Shown in pieces: positions 54,160-62,313 of a DNA stretch of 64,000 nt. This DNA comes from Neobacillus niacini (GTDB taxonomy: Bacteria; Bacillota; Bacilli; Bacillales; Cytobacillaceae). Under the pieces are notes generated by a model, which saw only the letters and a program-made list of their open reading frames with translations, made no database searches and was not told the origin of the DNA. Each line of letters begins with the position of its first letter. Within the stretch, counting starts at the first letter, position 1. Made by a program: the position numbers and the translations under genes. Location: contig NZ_JAMBOX010000002.1 of NCBI RefSeq assembly GCF_023715785.1, forward strand, positions 434,001 to 498,000, given 5' to 3'.

Positions 54160-54402
54160 AAAAAAAATAAAAAACGACTCTCCTGTCCTATACAAAGGAC
54201 GGAAAAGTCGTTTCCGCGGTACCACCTTATTTGATGCCATGCACCCACTCGATCCCTTAACGCGGGTAACGGCTTATGTTTGCATAAGCAGGTTAATAGG
54301 GCAGGTTCAATCCTCTTTCCATGAGAAACCTTGCAGCCACGGGTTTCACTCTCTGGCATGTTCCAAAAATTTACTGATCCCTTACTGATTTCTTTTTTAA
54401 TT
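54160..54402 (-). ncRNA. T-box riboswitch leader of proBA
   Basis: The minus-strand leader ends in the canonical T-box GGTGGTACCGCG (54215-54226) and a strong terminator stem (54174-54211) followed by a T-rich run. The stem I region contains a candidate proline specifier CCU (minus strand of 54303-54305). Uncharged tRNA-Pro would stabilise the antiterminator and switch on proBA. Confidence 0.9.
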
Positions 54403-54408
54403 TTATTT

Positions 54409-54437
54409 ATTATCTACAGAAAATCGATAAAAGTCAA
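54409..54437 (-). promoter_or_regulatory. Sigma-A promoter of the T-box-proBA transcript
   Basis: Minus-strand TTGACT (54432-54437) and GATAAT (54409-54414) are 17 bp apart, placing the transcript start near 54402. Confidence 0.8.
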
Positions 54438-54473
54438 TGGAATTTTTTGAAAATTTCATTTAAAATAAATAAT

Positions 54474-54500
54474 GAGCCAACCGAAAATTTCGGTTAGCTC
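54474..54500 (-). terminator. Hairpin after the flavin monooxygenase gene
   Basis: GAGCCAACCGAAA and TTTCGGTTAGCTC pair with one mismatch; on the minus strand ATTATTTATTTT follows. It is the probable terminator of the gene ending at 54578. Confidence 0.6.
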
Positions 54501-54577
54501 ATAACGTTTTATTGGTTACCTTATTTACCCCATAATCTTTTCCAATTAATAAGGAAGTAACTTACCGCAAAAAAATT

Positions 54578-55894
54578 TTATACTTTGGTTTTAAAAACTG
54601 CTTTGATGGTAGATGGTTTAAAAAGAATCAAGGCAGATCCTGTCAAATTCATCACTTTAATAAAATCTTGATAGATGGGACGATTTACCGCAGATTGCTG
54701 AAAAATTCGTTTCACATACCATTGTTGAAAACGTAAACCGAATGGTTTCTTGCCTTTAACCCCTGGGTATCGGAAGTCTTCGCATAAAACCATCGACCAA
54801 ACCGGGGCCACGATTTTCGCCAATTTCTTTTGTAATTTTTTCAAGCTGCCCAGTCTGGAAGCTTCCGAAAAAAATTCTCCTATTGCCAATGCTTCCAGTG
54901 CTGCAATACTCATCCCTTGACCGAATACTGGATCGATACGGCAAATGGAATCACCCGCAACTAAAAGACCTTCCGGAAGCTTGATTTTATCGAACCGGCG
55001 CCATTTGATCTGAGGAACTTTAAAAATTTTCGTTTCGGTTAGGGAGGAGCCATTTACCAGTTCTTGATAAAGATCAGGCAGCGGCAGCTTGGCGGCTTGT
55101 TCAAGAAAACCTTGGTCACTCCTGACGTCTGCTGGATTCAAGCTGTTTAAATAGCCGATTAGTGTCACGATATATTTATCATCTTCGACCATCGAAAGCG
55201 TACCCCCAATCGTTTGAGAGGGTGCTTCTGGATAAATAAGCTTAATTTTAAACTCCCTTGGCTGCACCGGTAGTTGAAATTGTCTCGTCGCATAGCAAAG
55301 GCCGATTTCAACTGTTTCTTCCGGAACCGATCTGTCTTGTTTTTCCAACCAGGCCTTCGTCAAAGAGCTCGAGCCGCTCGCATCAATGACGATATCTGCT
55401 TTTAGATGTTTTTGTTCATCATTTTCCAGGACCTCCACTCCGTTTATCACATCTTTATCAGATTGATAGGAATATGCTAGCACTCTGATACCATATGTAT
55501 AGTGGATATTAGGAATTAGATTGACCCGATCATCTATATAAGATTCCAACAATGGTCTTGTTTGCAGCAATGTCGTATCGTTCCCTTTAAAACGCATTTT
55601 CCAAACACCATGGTGATACCAGGCCAAATCTTCCGTGGAATTAATTATAATCGACCCACGGGAAACCATATCTTGTTTAAAACCGGGAAAAAGAGTTTCG
55701 AGAGCATGATCACCGGCGTGAAGCAATGCATGAATGTGATTCCCCTGGGTTACTCCCGCTCTGACGGTACTATTGTTACCAGGATATTGATCCTTCTCCA
55801 AGATTTCAACTCTATTAAAATATGGCGAGATGGCGGCGGCAATTAGTTTTCCGGCCATTCCCCCGCCAATGATGATCGCTGTTTGCTGATTCAA
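54578..55894 (-). CDS. FAD-dependent monooxygenase-like oxidoreductase
   Basis: This 438-residue flavoprotein has the N-terminal dinucleotide motif IIGGGMAGKLIAAAIS, DASGSSS in the middle and the second FAD motif VAGDSICRIDPVFGQGMSIAALEA (about residues 318-341). It belongs with group A monooxygenases and tryptophan-halogenase-like or epoxidase-like enzymes; no halogenase lysine motif is evident. The start is TTG at 55894, ten bases behind AAAGGGG; an adjacent GTG is out of frame. It is a single gene, divergent from the MFS transporter gene, and the two may work on the same compound. Confidence 0.82.
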   Translation of the reverse strand: MNQQTAIIIGGGMAGKLIAAAISPYFNRVEILEKDQYPGNNSTVRAGVTQGNHIHALLHAGDHALETLFPGFKQDMVSRGSIIINSTEDLAWYHHGVWKMRFKGNDTTLLQTRPLLESYIDDRVNLIPNIHYTYGIRVLAYSYQSDKDVINGVEVLENDEQKHLKADIVIDASGSSSLTKAWLEKQDRSVPEETVEIGLCYATRQFQLPVQPREFKIKLIYPEAPSQTIGGTLSMVEDDKYIVTLIGYLNSLNPADVRSDQGFLEQAAKLPLPDLYQELVNGSSLTETKIFKVPQIKWRRFDKIKLPEGLLVAGDSICRIDPVFGQGMSIAALEALAIGEFFSEASRLGSLKKLQKKLAKIVAPVWSMVLCEDFRYPGVKGKKPFGLRFQQWYVKRIFQQSAVNRPIYQDFIKVMNLTGSALILFKPSTIKAVFKTKV

Positions 55895-56024
55895 TTTGCA
55901 CTAACCCCTTTTATACCGATTTCAGCCATGAATAGTTTATCACATTTTCCAACATCACAATGATTTAAATAGAATAGGATTAGGTACGTCAAGGGGATTT
56001 TTCTATCGAAAAGGAGAACATCAC

Positions 56025-57263
56025 ATGGATAAAAAAAATCGGAACCGATTGTGGCTATATGCCATTATTGGCATGTTAACAACCATTGTTGTATTAGCTT
56101 TTGCACGCCTGTCATACGGCATCATTCTCCCGTTTATGAGAGATGGGCTGTCACTTACATATAAAGAGGCGGGTTTTCTGGGAACAACCACGTCATTTGG
56201 ATATTTAAGCACGTTAATCTTCGCTGGCATTCTTGCATCCAAATGGGGATCCAAAAAGACGGTTTTACTTGGGATTTCACTTGTTACAGTTGGGTTGGCC
56301 GGACTTTCGGTCACAGCCGCTTATTCCGTTGCATTTTTATTTATGCTGTTATTGGGAATTGGGACATCCTTCACCTTTACGCCATTTATTTCACTGCTAG
56401 TCGGCTGGTTTCCTCAGAAAAAAGGCCTTTTGATTGGGTTGACAACTAGCGGAGCAGGAATTGGGATGCTGTTTTCCGGGATCATCATCCCCTATTTAAA
56501 CAGCCTAAACAGCAACGATGGCTGGAGGCTTGCTTGGGGCATTTATGCTGTCATAGGTTTGATCGTAGTAGTTTTGACATTCATTTTTATAAAAAATCCG
56601 CCAAATGAGATACCATCTGGAGAACATTCCCCACGTCCATCAGCAAAAGAGATCTACAAAAATCCAAAAGTGATCAACATTGGCCTCATTTATGGAGTTG
56701 TCGGCATTACCTATATTGTTCAGGCCGTTTTTATCATGAGCTATATGATTGATTCGGGTGTCGAAGCTAAATTTGCTGGTCAGCTAATGGCGTTGAACGG
56801 AATACTGTCGATTTTTAGCGGTCCGATTTGGGGATCTATTTCCGATAAGATTGGGCGGAGAACCTCATTAATTTTGACAATGGCGCTGACGATGGTGTCG
56901 ATGCTCCTGCCTGTGGTATTGCCGACTATTATAGGATTTACCCTGCATATTGTATTGCTAGCCAGTACCACTACAGGTCTATTTACCCTGACACAGGCTT
57001 CCAGCATGGATTATGTCAAGCCTGCTGACATCCCAATTGCTTTCAGTTATGTGACTTTTTATTTTGCGGTGGGACAGTTGATTGGTCCTGCCATTGCCGG
57101 GTGGCTAATCGAGGATTGGGGCGGGTTTCAAACGGCCTTTATCTTCTTAACAGCTTGTTTGGCTTTAGGACTGTTGCTAACCCTTAGAGTAAGGAATTCT
57201 GAACAGAATCAGCCGGAAACGGCAGGGATTGAGGCTGGATTAAATGAACGGGCCGCACCATGA
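56025..57263 (+). CDS. Major facilitator superfamily transporter
   Basis: This 412-residue protein has about twelve membrane helices and the MFS loop motif in GPIWGSISDKIGRRTSLIL (about residues 265-283), with an N-terminal half reading FARLSYGIILPFMRDGLSLTYKEAGFLG. The pattern is close to the YbfB-like or oxalate/formate-antiporter-like groups. The ATG follows AAAAGGAG. The substrate is unknown; divergence from a flavin monooxygenase gene suggests a shared aromatic or isoprenoid-type compound, but that is inference. Confidence 0.9.
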   Translation: MDKKNRNRLWLYAIIGMLTTIVVLAFARLSYGIILPFMRDGLSLTYKEAGFLGTTTSFGYLSTLIFAGILASKWGSKKTVLLGISLVTVGLAGLSVTAAYSVAFLFMLLLGIGTSFTFTPFISLLVGWFPQKKGLLIGLTTSGAGIGMLFSGIIIPYLNSLNSNDGWRLAWGIYAVIGLIVVVLTFIFIKNPPNEIPSGEHSPRPSAKEIYKNPKVINIGLIYGVVGITYIVQAVFIMSYMIDSGVEAKFAGQLMALNGILSIFSGPIWGSISDKIGRRTSLILTMALTMVSMLLPVVLPTIIGFTLHIVLLASTTTGLFTLTQASSMDYVKPADIPIAFSYVTFYFAVGQLIGPAIAGWLIEDWGGFQTAFIFLTACLALGLLLTLRVRNSEQNQPETAGIEAGLNERAAP

Positions 57264-57265
57264 AA

Positions 57266-57294
57266 GAAAACTCGCAATTTGCGAGTTTTCTTTT
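57266..57294. terminator. Bidirectional terminator between MFS and aminotransferase genes
   Basis: GAAAACTCGC and GCGAGTTTTC form a perfect 10-bp stem around AATTT, with T residues after it and A residues before it. Confidence 0.9.
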
Positions 57295-57298
57295 CATC

Positions 57299-58654
57299 CT
57301 ATTTAATTTTCTCAAGTGATTCTGTCAATGTTTTAACCAGAAACTTCAGGTCATTCTGTTCAATACTAAGCGGCGGGGATAGTGTCAGCACATTATTGTA
57401 GCCGGCGACCGTTGCCCCATTTTTTCCGATAATAACGCCCTGATCCTTACAGTTGGCAATAACTTGATTGACCAGCCCAACATCAAGCGGCTCTTTTGTA
57501 TCTTTATCCTTCACCAATTCAATACCAATCAACAGGCCCTTGCCGCGGACATTGCCGACATAGGGATGATCCTGCAGCAGGTTGATCAAGTCATTTAACA
57601 GCTGTTCTCCTAATTCTTTCGATCGGTCAAACAGCTTTTCTTTTTCCATGATTTCTAGATTTTTGAGCGCCAAGGCACAGGCAGCCGGGTTGCCGCCAAA
57701 AGTGTTTACGTGACGGAAATAATCATATTCATCTGTCCCTTTAAACGCTTCATAGATATCCTTGCGAACAGCAGTCGCCGATAATGGCAGATAAGCGCTC
57801 GTAATCCCTTTTGCCATTGTAATGATATCCGGTTTTACCCCATAATTCATGAAGCCAAATGGTTTTCCAGTCCGTCCGAAGCCGCAAATGACTTCATCGA
57901 CAATCAACAGGGCACCATGCTTCTCGCAAACCTTTTTGGCAGCCTGCATGTATCCATCAGGAGGAACGAGGATGCCTCCGCCGGTAATAATCGGTTCCAT
58001 AATCAATGCGGCAATCGTTTCGCTTAGTTCCCATGTCATGGTTCTGTCGAGGTCTCTGACGGATGACAAATCCATGGGGTCTGCTACGTTTGTATCATCG
58101 CGGTACGAATCCGGCGGTGGCACATGGACAAAGCCTGGTGCGAGCGGTTCATATTTATATTTACGCTGCGCTTGGCCGGTTGCCGCCAATGACCCAAAGC
58201 CGTTACCGTGGTAGCCCCGGTAGCGGGAGACGATTTTATAGCGGTTATGTTCGCCCTTTTGCTGATGGTACTGACGGGCAATTTTAAAGGCAGTTTCATT
58301 TGCCTCTGAACCGCTATTGGAGAAGAATATCACATATTCATCTCCGAGCATTTCATTTAGCTTCTCTGCCAGTTTAATAGCGGGTACATGGCTCTGAGTA
58401 AGTGGAAAATAGGCCATTTCTTTCAATTGTTCATAGGCGGCCTCGGCAAGCTCGGTCCTGCCATAGCCGACATTCACACACCAAAGCCCGGCCATCGCAT
58501 CCAAATAACGGCGGCCATCAACATCGGTAATCCAAGACCCTTCTGCCTTCTCCACCACAATCGTAGCCTGCGGGCTATAAGGCCTCATTGCGTGCCAAAC
58601 GTACTTATCATCCTTATTAACCAAAGTATCCTGAGAACGATCCGTTTGAACCAT
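57299..58654 (-). CDS. Class III aminotransferase (omega-amino acid:pyruvate type)
   Basis: This 451-residue PLP enzyme has SNSGSEANETAFKIAR, YRGYHGNGFGS, LIVDEVICGFGRTGK and the PLP lysine in TMAKGITSAYLPLSA (about residue 285). Its N-terminus (HAMRPYSPQ) matches beta-alanine or taurine:pyruvate aminotransferases. The gene ends a minus-strand set with the semialdehyde dehydrogenase gene, to which it would pass malonate or methylmalonate semialdehyde formed from beta-alanine or beta-aminoisobutyrate. GGAGGG precedes the ATG. Confidence 0.92.
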   Translation of the reverse strand: MVQTDRSQDTLVNKDDKYVWHAMRPYSPQATIVVEKAEGSWITDVDGRRYLDAMAGLWCVNVGYGRTELAEAAYEQLKEMAYFPLTQSHVPAIKLAEKLNEMLGDEYVIFFSNSGSEANETAFKIARQYHQQKGEHNRYKIVSRYRGYHGNGFGSLAATGQAQRKYKYEPLAPGFVHVPPPDSYRDDTNVADPMDLSSVRDLDRTMTWELSETIAALIMEPIITGGGILVPPDGYMQAAKKVCEKHGALLIVDEVICGFGRTGKPFGFMNYGVKPDIITMAKGITSAYLPLSATAVRKDIYEAFKGTDEYDYFRHVNTFGGNPAACALALKNLEIMEKEKLFDRSKELGEQLLNDLINLLQDHPYVGNVRGKGLLIGIELVKDKDTKEPLDVGLVNQVIANCKDQGVIIGKNGATVAGYNNVLTLSPPLSIEQNDLKFLVKTLTESLEKIK

Positions 58655-58684
58655 ACCTCATCCCTCCGATTCCAATAAATGGGT

Positions 58685-58757
58685 TTCGGTGCCTGACACC
58701 ATTAGCTGAGTTACCATTATTCTTATGCTCCAAATACTCGCTTCGGTGCCTGACACC
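58685..58757. repeat. Two copies of a TTCGGTGCCTGACACC element
   Basis: The 16-bp sequence occurs at 58685-58700 and 58742-58757. Its core GGTGCCTGACACC is an imperfect palindrome of a type that is scattered in intergenic DNA of Bacillus genomes. The copies are 57 bp apart, in the gap between the aminotransferase and dehydrogenase genes. Confidence 0.75.
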
Positions 58758-58810
58758 AAATGTCATCTTTTCATTATCCTTATGTGACAATCCCCCTGCG
58801 CAAGCCTTGC

Positions 58811-60277
58811 CTAGGCGTCGAAGCGGGAGGTGATCATTTTCTTTCTGGTGTAGAAGTTGACGCCGTCTTTGCCGTTGACGTGCATGTCACCGTAGAAGGA
58901 GTCCTTCCAGCCGGAAAATGGGAAGAAGGCCATGGTGGCCGGGACGCCGACGTTAATGCCGAGCATGCCCGCGTCGGCTTCTTCGCGGAATTGCCGGATT
59001 GCCTTGGCGTTGTTTGTATAAATCGTGGCCCCATTTCCGTATCTCGACCTGCGGATATACTCCAAGCCCTCATCCAAATCCTTTGCACGCAACAGGCTTA
59101 ATACCGGGGCGAAAATCTCATCTCGGGCAATCGTCATCTCAGGTGTAACATGATCAAAAATGGTCGGGCCGAGGAAATTTCCGGAAGGATGGTCATCCAT
59201 TTCCTTGCGGCCGTCCCGAATCAATTCTGCTCCCTCCGTAACTCCCTTCTCAATGTAGCCAAGAACCTTTTCACGGTGTTCCTTGCGGATTACTGGGGTC
59301 AACAGGACTTCCTCATCCATGCCATTCCCCATAATCAATTCATCCGCTTTTTTCCTTAGCGCCTGCACAAACGGCTCGTTATCCCCGACAACCACTACCG
59401 CGCTACAAGCCATGCAGCGTTGTCCGGCACTGCCAAAAGTGGAGCTGATAATATGTTGCACGGCCTTATCCATGTCGGCATCCGGCATCACGATATGATG
59501 ATTTTTAGCACCCGATAATGCTTGAACCCGTTTTCCTTCTGCGGCAGCGCGTTCGTACACATACTTTGCCACCGGCTGTGAGCCGACAAACGAGATAGCG
59601 GCAATATCTTTATGCTCAAGAAGGCCATTTACAACATCATGAGCGCCATGAACGATGTTTAGAACGCCCTTTGGAGCCCCTGCCCTAGTAAACAACTCTA
59701 CCAATCGATTAGCCAAAATCGGCGTCCGCTCAGATGGCTTCAATACGAACGTATTTCCACAGGCAATCGCAAGCGGGAACATCCATAACGGTACCATCAT
59801 TGGGAAGTTAAACGGGGTGATTCCCCCAACCACGCCAAGGGGATAACGAAACATTTCCGAATCAATCTCCTCCGCAATACCAGACAACGTCTCGCCCATC
59901 ATCAGTGTCGGGGCACCGCAGGCAAATTCTACACACTCAATCCCGCGCTGCACCTCGCCGTAAGCTTCTTTGTAAGCCTTCCCATTTTCTTGGACAATCA
60001 AGCGAGCCAATTCCTCATGATTCTCGGTTAATAGCGTGTGATATTTATAGAAAATTCTCGCACGCTTTGGCACAGGAACGTTTTTCCATGATTGAAACGC
60101 CTCTTTAGCGGCAGCAACGGCCAGATTCACGTCCTCCTTGGAGCTTACTGGCACCTTCGTCAACAGTTCATCAGTTGCCGGATCTGGAACATCCAACGTC
60201 TGACTGCTTAGTGAGTTTACCCACTCTCCATTTATATAATTCTTCAAAACTGCCGTATTACTTTTTGTTACACTCAT
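58811..60277 (-). CDS. mmsA: Methylmalonate-semialdehyde dehydrogenase (CoA-acylating)
   Basis: This 488-residue ALDH has the family opening LKNYINGEWVNS, ITPFNFPMMVPLWMFPLAIACGN, the catalytic Cys in GSAGQRCMA (about residue 284) and the closing FPFSGWKDSFYGDMHVNGKDGVNFYT. It converts malonate or methylmalonate semialdehyde with CoA and NAD into acetyl- or propionyl-CoA and CO2. IolA of inositol breakdown is the same family, but no iol genes are here. The aminotransferase downstream and the NCS1 permease upstream favour a beta-amino acid route. GGAGG precedes the ATG. Confidence 0.93.
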   Translation of the reverse strand: MSVTKSNTAVLKNYINGEWVNSLSSQTLDVPDPATDELLTKVPVSSKEDVNLAVAAAKEAFQSWKNVPVPKRARIFYKYHTLLTENHEELARLIVQENGKAYKEAYGEVQRGIECVEFACGAPTLMMGETLSGIAEEIDSEMFRYPLGVVGGITPFNFPMMVPLWMFPLAIACGNTFVLKPSERTPILANRLVELFTRAGAPKGVLNIVHGAHDVVNGLLEHKDIAAISFVGSQPVAKYVYERAAAEGKRVQALSGAKNHHIVMPDADMDKAVQHIISSTFGSAGQRCMACSAVVVVGDNEPFVQALRKKADELIMGNGMDEEVLLTPVIRKEHREKVLGYIEKGVTEGAELIRDGRKEMDDHPSGNFLGPTIFDHVTPEMTIARDEIFAPVLSLLRAKDLDEGLEYIRRSRYGNGATIYTNNAKAIRQFREEADAGMLGINVGVPATMAFFPFSGWKDSFYGDMHVNGKDGVNFYTRKKMITSRFDA

Positions 60278-60394
60278 CTTTAGTCCTCCTTAAACAATGG
60301 TTACTACACTCATTATCTCTTATTCTGAAAAATCAATCATTAGACAGAATGTCAAACGCAGACGTCCTGTTCTTAAACAAGTTGACCTCCCGCC

Positions 60395-62005
60395 CTACTT
60401 GGCCTGCCCTATTTTCCCGGGCTGTGATGCGGCCAAATAATCATGTACCAGCAGCATGAATTCAATCGCCACCCGCTTTTCCCGCTCCATGAAATCCTCA
60501 CCTAGGAGGTTTTCAAGCTTCTGCAGCCGATGGTAAAGCGTCTGCCTGACAATGAAAAGCTTATTGGAGGTCTCTTGCTTTGATCCGTTGCATTCCAAAT
60601 AGGCTTTTAACGTCTCCAGGAGCTTGGCATTGTATTTTTTGTCATATTGAATAACAGGCTGGAGGTACTCAGCGGCCAGCTCCTGCAGGTCGGTATACTT
60701 GCTGAGCTGGGAGATCAACCGGTACAAATGCAAATCCTCATAAAAATAATGGCTTTGCTTTTGAGTCATTTTTTGCTGAATCTTTAATGTTTCTTTCGCC
60801 GTAAGATAGCTTTTATGTACATCGCACAGAGATTCTGAGACCTTTCCGGCTGCAATAATAAATTTGGCTGATCCCTGTTTGCGGATAAATTCAGACTCTT
60901 CAAGCGAAACGATGGCCTTCTTGATGCGCTCCTTCAGATTCCTCTTGGCCCGATTGTTCAATAAAATAAACGTTAACTCATTTCTTTTTTCTACAAAAAA
61001 TACCGTAAACCCATTTTGTTCAAATACGGAACGGAACAACAGCTTGAGATAGGTGACGTCGGAAATGGATTTTTCTTTTAAAGGAATCAGCTTAGTGATC
61101 AGCACCGCTGCCTCATTTCCTTTTGTCTTACACCCATTCTCAGTTAAATAATCGTAAATATCTTCAAGGGAATGTTCCCCGGCAAGCCAGCCTTGCAGCC
61201 ATTCAAACTCCTCCGCCCGCTTTTTTTCCTCGACATATAACTCTCTTAGCAAATGCTGGGCAAGAGCGGTGGCCGTACGGTCCAATATCAATAAATCATA
61301 TTCGCTGATCGGGATATCCGGGGAATAGATACTCAATTCAGCAAATTCCTGGCCGAATAAAAAGATCGGTGCCACAGCAAAATGTTCATCGCTCTGCTTT
61401 TTTGCCAGCTGCTCTAGGATCACAGCTTGGCTGCTGGGAGGGATATCTGGCACAAATTCGTATTCCCCATTTTTTAGCCGGAAAATGACCTGGACATCCA
61501 ATGCGGAAAAAATAAACTGGAGGATTTCCTCATGGCTTTCAATGGTTAACAGCCGTTTATTTAAGCTCTGCGAATAATTCTCCAAATCGGAAATCTTTTG
61601 GTATTGCTGGTTGATGATCACCGAATGAATGTCCTGGGTGATTTCGACAAACGGTACCTCCTGTTGAAAAATAATAATGGGGAACTGCTGGTTATTTGCC
61701 AATTCCAACACTTCACCGGGAATGTCCGTAATATAGGTTCCCAGTTCGATGCACAACCCTGCGGCATTATTGTCAATAAATTCTTTAACCATCGAAACAA
61801 ACTGGTTCGAATTATCCTTCCAGGCAACACCGGTAGACAAAATGAGCTCCTGTCCTTTTAAGAGATTGCGGATGCTGGTAACCTCCACAACATGGACCCA
61901 TTTGACCACGCGGGAAAGCCCATCGTGACCGGCAATGACAGCGGCATGTTCAAAATGTTTTCTTTTTAAAATATCGAGGACTTTTAATTGAAATTGTTCC
62001 TTCAT
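60395..62005 (-). CDS. PucR-family transcriptional regulator
   Basis: This 536-residue activator-type regulator has an N-terminal PucR sensor domain (about residues 1-125, GLSRVVKWVHVVEVTSIRNLLKGQELILSTG), a central GGDEF-like region and a C-terminal helix-turn-helix NKLFIVRQTLYHRLQKLENLLG. PucR controls purine degradation in Bacillus subtilis; relatives respond to nitrogen compounds. Its position between the permease and the semialdehyde dehydrogenase gene suggests it activates both. AAGGAG precedes the ATG. Confidence 0.9.
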   Translation of the reverse strand: MKEQFQLKVLDILKRKHFEHAAVIAGHDGLSRVVKWVHVVEVTSIRNLLKGQELILSTGVAWKDNSNQFVSMVKEFIDNNAAGLCIELGTYITDIPGEVLELANNQQFPIIIFQQEVPFVEITQDIHSVIINQQYQKISDLENYSQSLNKRLLTIESHEEILQFIFSALDVQVIFRLKNGEYEFVPDIPPSSQAVILEQLAKKQSDEHFAVAPIFLFGQEFAELSIYSPDIPISEYDLLILDRTATALAQHLLRELYVEEKKRAEEFEWLQGWLAGEHSLEDIYDYLTENGCKTKGNEAAVLITKLIPLKEKSISDVTYLKLLFRSVFEQNGFTVFFVEKRNELTFILLNNRAKRNLKERIKKAIVSLEESEFIRKQGSAKFIIAAGKVSESLCDVHKSYLTAKETLKIQQKMTQKQSHYFYEDLHLYRLISQLSKYTDLQELAAEYLQPVIQYDKKYNAKLLETLKAYLECNGSKQETSNKLFIVRQTLYHRLQKLENLLGEDFMEREKRVAIEFMLLVHDYLAASQPGKIGQAK

Positions 62006-62030
62006 GATTTTGTCTCCTTAGCTGGTTAAG

Positions 62031-62068
62031 GGAAAAAGGATTGGTTTTTGAAGGCCCAATCCTTTTCC
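62031..62068 (-). terminator. Terminator of the permease transcript
   Basis: GGAAAAAGGATTGG (62031-62044) and CCAATCCTTTTCC (62056-62068) pair nearly perfectly eight bases past the stop of the 72-residue gene; the stem itself is T-rich on the minus strand. Confidence 0.7.
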
Positions 62069-62075
62069 TTTGCCA

Positions 62076-62294
62076 TTACAGCAATCCTTGATTCTGCTTG
62101 ATTAAAATGCTGGAAAAATATTTACGTGCATTGGCATTTCCAATCAGCAATGTTTCGATTACGTTACCGTTCGGATGGACAAAATCCACCGTGGCACCAT
62201 CCAAGTGCTCCCTGACACCCGAAATTCGGTATCCTTTTTGAATTAAAAAATCAATTTTATCCCGCTCCTCAAGAAAATGGTGATATTCTGACAT
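62076..62294 (-). CDS. 72-residue protein co-transcribed with the NCS1 permease
   Basis: This small cytoplasmic alpha/beta protein contains HHFLEERDKIDFLIQKGYRI and DGATVDFVHPNGNVIETLLIGNANARKYFS. The ATG at 62294 follows GGAGGG and lies 19 bases after the permease stop, so the two are one transcript. I do not recognise a family. Its close link to the permease suggests a regulatory or accessory role in the same pathway. Confidence 0.75.
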   Translation of the reverse strand: MSEYHHFLEERDKIDFLIQKGYRISGVREHLDGATVDFVHPNGNVIETLLIGNANARKYFSSILIKQNQGLL

Positions 62295-62313
62295 TTCGCA
62301 CCCTCCAATTTGC

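Noticed and set aside
54144..54359. N-terminal extension of ProB
   Set aside because: It is the T-box leader; known ProB proteins begin at the [14 protein letters not shown] segment.
58834..59088. Arg/Ser/Thr-rich frame opposite in phase to mmsA
   Set aside because: It is a GC-rich shadow of the mmsA coding sequence with no start signals of its own.
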